6,802 bases of DNA. It comes from Lentzea sp. (lineage in GTDB: Bacteria; Actinomycetota; Actinomycetes; Mycobacteriales; Pseudonocardiaceae). The DNA is taken from contig JASLAV010000338.1 in the NCBI GenBank assembly GCA_030146905.1, positions 1-6,802 of the forward strand, written 5' to 3'. The position numbers and the translations under genes are program-made. The notes under the pieces are model-generated. The model was given only the letters and a program-made list of their open reading frames with translations. It did not search any database and had not been told where the DNA came from. Numbering within the stretch: the stretch's first letter is position 1; the number at the start of each line of letters is the position of its first letter. Shown piece after piece: positions 1 to 4,315 of this stretch.

Positions 1-167
1 CGACCCGTCGGGCGTTCGGCGACCGGGCCGCGATGATCACCGTCGACCAGGGCGGGCACGGCACGTACCTGATCGGCAAGAACAAGTGCGCCAACGACAA
101 GGTGACGGCGTACCTGCTCGACGGGAAGCGTCCTGACGACACGAAGTGCGCCGCCGAGAACGGCTGA
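1..167 (+). CDS. TAP-like alpha/beta hydrolase, C-terminal end (partial)
   Basis: This is the last 54 codons of a gene that begins before the window; reading starts at base 3 and ends at TGA 165-167. The peptide carries ARRAFGDR, then MITVDQGGHGTYL, then two cysteines in KCAND and TKCAAE. This pattern is typical of the C-terminal TAP-like domain of actinomycete secreted alpha/beta hydrolases (tripeptidyl aminopeptidase / SlpD-SlpE type). The histidine in GGHG (bases 57-59) would be the catalytic histidine of the Ser-Asp-His triad. The family normally removes short peptides or hydrolyses esters outside the cell, and the two cysteines could form the disulfide common in these exported proteins. 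The nucleophile serine, the aspartate and any signal peptide lie outside the window, so the exact substrate cannot be judged. The family call is fairly secure from the tail alone. Confidence 0.8.
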   Translation, partial: TRRAFGDRAAMITVDQGGHGTYLIGKNKCANDKVTAYLLDGKRPDDTKCAAENG

Positions 168-190
168 CGCACGGACTCTCCGTCATCGAA

Positions 191-225
191 CCGGCGGAAC
201 GCAAGCAGGGCAAGCGTTCCGCCGG
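191..225 (+). terminator. Hairpin terminator after the hydrolase gene
   Basis: Twelve bases at 191-202 (CCGGCGGAACGC) are perfectly complementary to 214-225, with an 11-base loop. The hairpin begins 23 bases after the hydrolase stop codon. There is no T-run after it, as is usual for actinomycete terminators. The chitosanase remnant's reading frame also runs open through this hairpin, but the peptide it would encode here has no chitosanase similarity. The hairpin therefore most likely belongs to the upstream gene and is not coding. Confidence 0.65.
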
Positions 226-226
226 C

Positions 227-592
227 ACCGCCTCGGCGGCCGACCTCGGCGAACCGCTCATGAAGGACATCGCGATGCGGATCGTGTCCAGCGCGGAGAA
301 CTCCTCCACGGACCGGCGTGCGCAGTTCGGCTACATCACAGCGGCCAAGGACCCGGTCTTCAAGGCGGCACACGCCCTGGCCAAGGCGAAGCCGCCGTCG
401 CAGGGCGGCGACGAGACGACGTGGCTCAACGCCTTCATGGACGCCCGCGTGTGGACCACGAAGCAGGAGCCCGCGCACGAGAACACCAGCCGCGTCGGCA
501 CGGCGCAGCGCGTGTGGCTCAAGGCCGGCAACCTCGACCTGAACACGCCGCTCAGGTGGAAGGTCCACGGCCAGAGCTTCGAGATCAGGTGA
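227..592 (+). pseudogene. GH46 chitosanase remnant with two internal deletions
   Basis: GH46 chitosanases are secreted enzymes that hydrolyse beta-1,4 glucosamine links in chitosan. Recognisable segments, compared from memory with Streptomyces N174 chitosanase, are the mature N-terminus (LGEPLMKDIAMRIVSSAENSS, including the catalytic glutamate at 296-298), then AQFGYI, then TAAKDPVFKAA, then QGGDETTWLNAFMDAR and QRVWLKAGNLDLNTPLRWK up to a normal C-terminus. About 67 residues are missing at the join near 337/338, including the block with the catalytic aspartate. About 50 more are missing near 370/371. Both losses keep the frame. No signal peptide precedes the mature start: the frame upstream runs through a terminator hairpin. 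The frame is open from 146, and ATG codons at 260 and 275 are possible starts without a clear ribosome site. About 115 of roughly 235 mature residues remain, so chitosanase activity is very unlikely. A short non-enzymatic product cannot be excluded. Confidence 0.85.
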
Positions 593-607
593 TCTCCCGC
601 TGACAGC

Positions 608-647
608 CGGCGGTAGGGGCGTCCCGGACGGGGCGCCCCTACCGTCG
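608..647 (+). terminator. Strong hairpin terminator after the chitosanase remnant
   Basis: Bases 608-625 pair with 630-647 along the full 18 positions (two of them G-T) around the four-base loop GGAC at 626-629. The core CGGTAGGGGCG (611-621) is perfectly mirrored at 634-644. It starts 15 bases after the remnant's stop codon and lacks a T-run. Its survival beside a broken gene suggests that it was the original chitosanase terminator. It also separates the left region from the NTPase operon, which must therefore have its own promoter in 648-800. Confidence 0.85.
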
Positions 648-681
648 TCCGCGCCGACGGAGAGCACTCCCCGGTGCGGCT

Positions 682-698
682 GAACGGGTGATCCGTTC
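682..698. promoter_or_regulatory. Candidate operator palindrome upstream of the NTPase operon
   Basis: GAACGG (682-687) and CCGTTC (693-698) form a perfect 6-base inverted repeat around the 5-base centre GTGAT. A second short inverted pair, GTGAT (688-692) and ATCAC (703-707), overlaps it. The site lies in the 155-base gap between the terminator at 608-647 and the NTPase start at 803, where the operon promoter should be. A dimeric repressor could bind here, but a 6-base palindrome can arise by chance in such GC-rich DNA. I could not identify convincing -35 and -10 boxes in the gap. Confidence 0.3.
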
Positions 699-790
699 GG
701 CCATCACAGCGAAACCGCAGGCTGGTTGCGTCGTTCGCCCCCGTAGGAATCACGTGGGTGCATAGGGTTCTTCAATCCCGCACCTCGTGG

Positions 791-796
791 AGGAGG
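791..796 (+). promoter_or_regulatory. Ribosome binding site fixing the NTPase start
   Basis: AGGAGG at 791-796, within GTGGAGGAGG, is a near-perfect Shine-Dalgarno sequence six bases before GTG 803. The alternative upstream GTG at 758 has no comparable site. It would place this purine run inside the coding sequence and add 15 residues (beginning HRVLQSRTSW) ahead of the conserved FEGR entry of the NTPase domain. Confidence 0.8.
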
Positions 797-802
797 CCAA
801 CG

Positions 803-2704
803 GTGTTCGAAGGGCGCACCCGGCTGCGCGGCCTGGTCCAGGACCTGGTCGGGACCGTGGGCCCCGGTGCGACGCCGGTGCTCGTCGTCGAGGGCTGCGG
901 AGGCTCCGGCAAGACCGCGCTGCTGCACCAGACGCTGCTGGAGTGGCAGGACCGGACGCCCTCGGTGCTCGTGCGGCCGCGTGAGCTGCACGCCGACGAC
1001 GACGGGGACAGCGCGGTGCGGCCGGTGCTCGCGGCCGTGCTGCTGGGGCTCAGCACCGAGGTGCCCGGCTTCCCCCTGTCGTTCGAACGCGTGCTGCTCG
1101 CGCAGATCGCCATGCGCGTCGAGATCAGCACCCTCGACCAGAAGGCCGCGCTCGAGGAGCTCAACCGGAAGACGAACAACTACCGCGAGCGCAACCTGCG
1201 CGAACTGGTCCGCGACCTCGCCGCCACGGCGGGCTCGCTGATCCAGCTGCCGCTGGACCCGGCGCCGGTGGTGAACCGGATCGCCGACTACCTCGGCGGC
1301 ATGCTGGAGAGCTCGCGCCGCGCGTCCAACTTCCGCTGGAGCAAGGCGGCGCTGGAGTGGTTCGGCCACCAGGACCAGCACCTCTCCCTCAACGCAGACC
1401 AGTCCCGGCTGCGGCTGAGCGCCCAGGCCCGCAGCAAGGACCCCGACGTGCGCCGCGACGTCGACGACCTGCTCGTGGCGGCCCTGCTCGCCGATCTGCG
1501 GCACAGCCTCGCGCCGGTCACCACCCGCCGGCACAACGTGCTCATGCTGCTCGACGACGGAGACATCTCGGTGGCCACGACGTTCGTGCGCGCACTGCTG
1601 CGGGTGCGCGGGGCGATCGCGGACACCGTCCGCGGCGGTCATCACCCGCTGCCGGACCCGTTGCTCGTCGTGACCACGAGCGGCGGGCTGCTGGCGGAGG
1701 AGCTGGCTGAGGACGAGGTGCCGGAACCGCTGATGCTCGCCGAGTCCGATGTGGACGTCGGCCTCACCACCCGCGGGCGTGCGTGGATGCGGGTGCGGTC
1801 GGAGGACCTGACGAGCAAGGACGTCGTGCAGCTCGCCAAGAGCCACCTCTGGCCGAACGACCTCGCCGCGAGCACCGTGGGCAGGGTCGTGCACCGGTTG
1901 AGCCGCGGCCACCCGAAGTCCGTCGACACGTTGCTGCGCAAGCTGCACCAAGAGCCGGACCTCGCCCGCGATCCTGGCAAGCTGTTGCACGACGCGGAGA
2001 ACGCGTTGATCGAACCGTTCGTGCGCGAGTTCTCCGCGGGGGACAAGGCGAACAGCCACCACGTGCAGGCACTGGTCACGTTGTCGGCGGCGCTCACCAA
2101 GCTGGAGGCGCAGACGCTGGCACCGCTGCTGCCGGACCCGGTCGGGCTGGACTCGCCGCTGTACTCGTCGCCGACGCTGTGGTCGCCGGGTGAGTCCGGT
2201 GAGCAGCGGTTGCCGCCGCTCGTCCGCCACCTCGGCCTGCGGCTGCTGTCCGCGCGGACCGGCGCCGACGGGCCGTCGTGGGAGGAGGTGATCGGCAGGC
2301 TGCGCGACCACGCCGGTGACGAGGGTCCCCGGCTGCGGCACACGTTGCTGCTGGGCGACCGCTCCGCGGTGGCGGAGGAGTTGCTGGAGTCGTTGTCCGA
2401 CATGGCGACCAGGGCGTGGCTCGACCTCTTCGACCTGGTCACCTCCGACGTCAACCCGACGGAGACCGCGCCGGACTCGATCGGCACGGCGCCGCGCGGC
2501 AGCGATCTCGCGCACGTCCACCGGTTGCTCGGCGTCGTGCCCGCGTTCGACCACGACCCGTGCGTCACGGATCCCGAGGTCCTGCAGGACTACGCCGCCT
2601 GCGCGGAACAGGCCCTGCGGCAGCTCTCCAACCGCGCGCAGGACTCGGCGCCGCTGCTCAGGCGGGCACAGCGCTACGAACGGTTCGGGAGGAACCACCG
2701 GTGA
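803..2704 (+). CDS. P-loop NTPase, STAND/AAA-like, paired with a membrane sensor protein
   Basis: This is a 633-residue soluble protein with no signal peptide or membrane segment. It starts with FEGRTRLRGLVQDL, the usual lead-in to AAA/STAND NTPase domains. A Walker A loop follows: GCGGSGKTA at residues 31-39, with Lys37 and Thr38 for phosphate and magnesium. A Walker B-like strand VLMLLDDGD lies at 246-254 (Asp251, Asp252). A further hydrophobic strand ending in TTSG at 287-294 sits where STAND proteins carry the sensor-1 segment. SRGHPKSVDTLL around 367-378 resembles the GxP motif that closes the NTPase module. Residues 100-240 are a helical, charged insertion. The last 250 residues are helical without a recognised domain. 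The gene overlaps the next one by GTGA, so the two proteins are probably made together and act together. A role as the cytoplasmic switch of that membrane sensor is inference. The NTPase fold is well supported; the subfamily and function are unknown. Confidence 0.85.
   Translation: MFEGRTRLRGLVQDLVGTVGPGATPVLVVEGCGGSGKTALLHQTLLEWQDRTPSVLVRPRELHADDDGDSAVRPVLAAVLLGLSTEVPGFPLSFERVLLAQIAMRVEISTLDQKAALEELNRKTNNYRERNLRELVRDLAATAGSLIQLPLDPAPVVNRIADYLGGMLESSRRASNFRWSKAALEWFGHQDQHLSLNADQSRLRLSAQARSKDPDVRRDVDDLLVAALLADLRHSLAPVTTRRHNVLMLLDDGDISVATTFVRALLRVRGAIADTVRGGHHPLPDPLLVVTTSGGLLAEELAEDEVPEPLMLAESDVDVGLTTRGRAWMRVRSEDLTSKDVVQLAKSHLWPNDLAASTVGRVVHRLSRGHPKSVDTLLRKLHQEPDLARDPGKLLHDAENALIEPFVREFSAGDKANSHHVQALVTLSAALTKLEAQTLAPLLPDPVGLDSPLYSSPTLWSPGESGEQRLPPLVRHLGLRLLSARTGADGPSWEEVIGRLRDHAGDEGPRLRHTLLLGDRSAVAEELLESLSDMATRAWLDLFDLVTSDVNPTETAPDSIGTAPRGSDLAHVHRLLGVVPAFDHDPCVTDPEVLQDYAACAEQALRQLSNRAQDSAPLLRRAQRYERFGRNHR
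2687..2692 (+). promoter_or_regulatory. Ribosome binding site for the membrane sensor gene
   Basis: GGGAGG lies within the last codons of the NTPase gene, eight bases before GTG 2701. It supports a start at 2701 rather than at in-frame ATG codons as far upstream as 2416. It also indicates that translation restarts at the overlapping GTGA (2701-2704) as ribosomes finish the first gene. Confidence 0.8.
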
Positions 2705-4311
2705 AGCCCACCGAACGCTTCTACCTCGGCATCTGGCCCAGAAAACGACCGTTCCGGCACCCCGCGAAGTGGACCGACTGGCTGCGCCCGGTCGCCGTGC
2801 TGGTGGTCGTCGCACTCGTGGCCGGGCTGTTCACCGGCGGCCCGTGGCTGTGGAAGCGGTTGTCCTGCAAGGACGGCTGGCTGCCCGGCTCGGACGTGTG
2901 GTCGGCCGGCGGCGAGTGCGTGGGGCTGTCCTCCGGGCCCTACGCCTTCGAGCTGGACGCGTTCACGAACGTGCTCAAGGTGATCGAGAACCAGAACGCC
3001 GCGGCGGCCGGCGTCTGCGACCCGAACGGCACACCGGTCACCGTCGGCGTGCTGCTCACGATGACCGACCAGTACGCGGGCGCACGCGCCGTGCACGAGC
3101 TGGAGGGCATGGCGGCGGGGCAGGCGCGGGCGAACGGCACCGGCTGTCTGCACCCGGTGCGGCTGCTGGTGGGCAACATCGGCGCGTACGGGCCGGAGCA
3201 GGAGGCCGTCGAGGTCGCGAGGAGGCTCGCCGACCACGAGGAGGTCGTCGCCGTGGCCGGGATCGGGCTGAGCAACCAGCGCTCCGCCGAGATCGCCGAC
3301 CTGCTGGCGGAGCGGAAGATCCCGATGGTCGCCGACCTCGTCACGGCGGAGGGGTTCGACCAGAGCGGCTCCACCGCGCAGGAGACGGACTACAGCGGCT
3401 GCGAGCCCGACACGACCTACCAGGACGGCGTGGGCCGCGACCACTACTACCGGGTGGCCTTCCGCGGCTCCGAGCAGATCAGGTCGCTCGGCGCGGCGCT
3501 GCAGGGCACCCGGCTGGACTTCATCATGGTGCCGACCGGTGGCACCGACCCGTACACCTGCACCGCGTTGCCGTTGATGCACAAGCAGTTCGGCGGCACC
3601 ATCACCGAGGTCAAGTTCGACCCCGACGAGGCGAGCACGGTGTCCCAGACCGCCAGGCGGGTCTGCAACGTGACCAAGGACGTGACGGTCGGCTACATCG
3701 CCCGCGGCCGCGACCTGGCGATGTTCCTGCACAGCCTCGACCAGGAGTTCTCGCAGGGCCACTGCTCCGCGAGCTCGATCACGGTGGTCAGCACGTCGGA
3801 CGGGCAGCGCGTGCGGGCGGCGGAGCTCGACCCGCGGCTGGAGGACCTGCGCGTGCAGGCCCTGTCCTCGCCCGCCTTCACCTCCGGCAAGCTGCGCCTG
3901 GTGTCCACCCTGGTCGGTGGCGCGGACAAGCAGGTCCCCGGCAGCAACACCGGGTTCGCCGACTTCGAGCGCCAGTTCAGCCGGATCGGGTTCGACGTGG
4001 CGCACACCGACGCGGGCTGGGCGGTCAACGGCTACGACGCCATGGCCGTGATCGGCGAGGCGGTGAACAAGCTGCCGGTCACCAAGGCGGTGCAGCGCAG
4101 CCAGGTGAACACCCAGATCAGCTTCATCTCCTCACCGGAGACGGCGGTGCTGGGCGCGGGCGGGCCGATCATGTTCGACAACGACGGCAACCGGTTCGGG
4201 ACGCAGCCGCCGGTCGTGCGGGTGTGCCCGTTGCCGCCGGGGCGGAACGGGGCGGCGAACCGGGTCCGCAGCGTCACGCTGCAACCCGGCTCACCCGCCC
4301 CGCCCTGCTGA
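2701..4311 (+). CDS. Membrane-anchored type 1 periplasmic-binding-protein-like receptor
   Basis: This is a 536-residue protein. A short basic cytoplasmic tail (RKRPFRHPAKW) leads to one hydrophobic helix at about residues 30-47 (PVAVLVVVALVAGLFTGG), and everything after it should lie outside. There is no lipobox; the first cysteine is Cys56, past the helix. The outer part opens with a small cysteine module (SCKDGW, then GGECVGLSSGPYAF). A type 1 binding-protein-like fold follows, with VTVGVLLTM near 113-121 as the first strand, and VVAVAGIGLSNQRSAEIADLLAERKIPMV and LDFIMVPTGG further on. Such domains bind amino acids or other small ligands in branched-chain amino acid importers and in receptors. 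Ten outer cysteines (56, 73, 106, 149, 234, 287, 322, 355, 509 and the last residue 536) suggest up to five disulfides. Automatic pipelines would probably call it an ABC transporter substrate-binding protein, but no permease or ABC ATPase is adjacent. Its coupling to the NTPase gene favours a sensing role, which is inference. The ligand is unknown. Confidence 0.8.
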   Translation: MKPTERFYLGIWPRKRPFRHPAKWTDWLRPVAVLVVVALVAGLFTGGPWLWKRLSCKDGWLPGSDVWSAGGECVGLSSGPYAFELDAFTNVLKVIENQNAAAAGVCDPNGTPVTVGVLLTMTDQYAGARAVHELEGMAAGQARANGTGCLHPVRLLVGNIGAYGPEQEAVEVARRLADHEEVVAVAGIGLSNQRSAEIADLLAERKIPMVADLVTAEGFDQSGSTAQETDYSGCEPDTTYQDGVGRDHYYRVAFRGSEQIRSLGAALQGTRLDFIMVPTGGTDPYTCTALPLMHKQFGGTITEVKFDPDEASTVSQTARRVCNVTKDVTVGYIARGRDLAMFLHSLDQEFSQGHCSASSITVVSTSDGQRVRAAELDPRLEDLRVQALSSPAFTSGKLRLVSTLVGGADKQVPGSNTGFADFERQFSRIGFDVAHTDAGWAVNGYDAMAVIGEAVNKLPVTKAVQRSQVNTQISFISSPETAVLGAGGPIMFDNDGNRFGTQPPVVRVCPLPPGRNGAANRVRSVTLQPGSPAPPC

Positions 4312-4315
4312 GCTC

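Noticed and set aside
146..226. N-terminal extension of the chitosanase remnant from ATG 146
   Set aside because: This stretch overlaps the end of the hydrolase gene and the terminator hairpin, and the encoded peptide is neither a signal peptide nor chitosanase-like.
726..749. Possible promoter with TTGCGT (726-731) and TAGGAA (744-749)
   Set aside because: The spacer is only 12 bases, far from the 16-18 expected, and both boxes are weak matches.
758..802. GTG 758 as an earlier start of the NTPase gene
   Set aside because: There is no ribosome site before it, and the strong AGGAGG at 791-796 points to GTG 803.
704..2815. A 703-codon open frame on the minus strand opposite the NTPase gene
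   Set aside because: It is very rich in Arg, Gln and Val with low-complexity runs and has no recognisable domain. It is the usual GC-driven shadow of the plus-strand gene, which has Walker motifs and a ribosome site.
2674..4005. A 443-codon open frame on the minus strand opposite the sensor gene
   Set aside because: It is a compositional shadow with no domain, while the plus-strand frame shows a membrane helix and a binding-protein-like fold.
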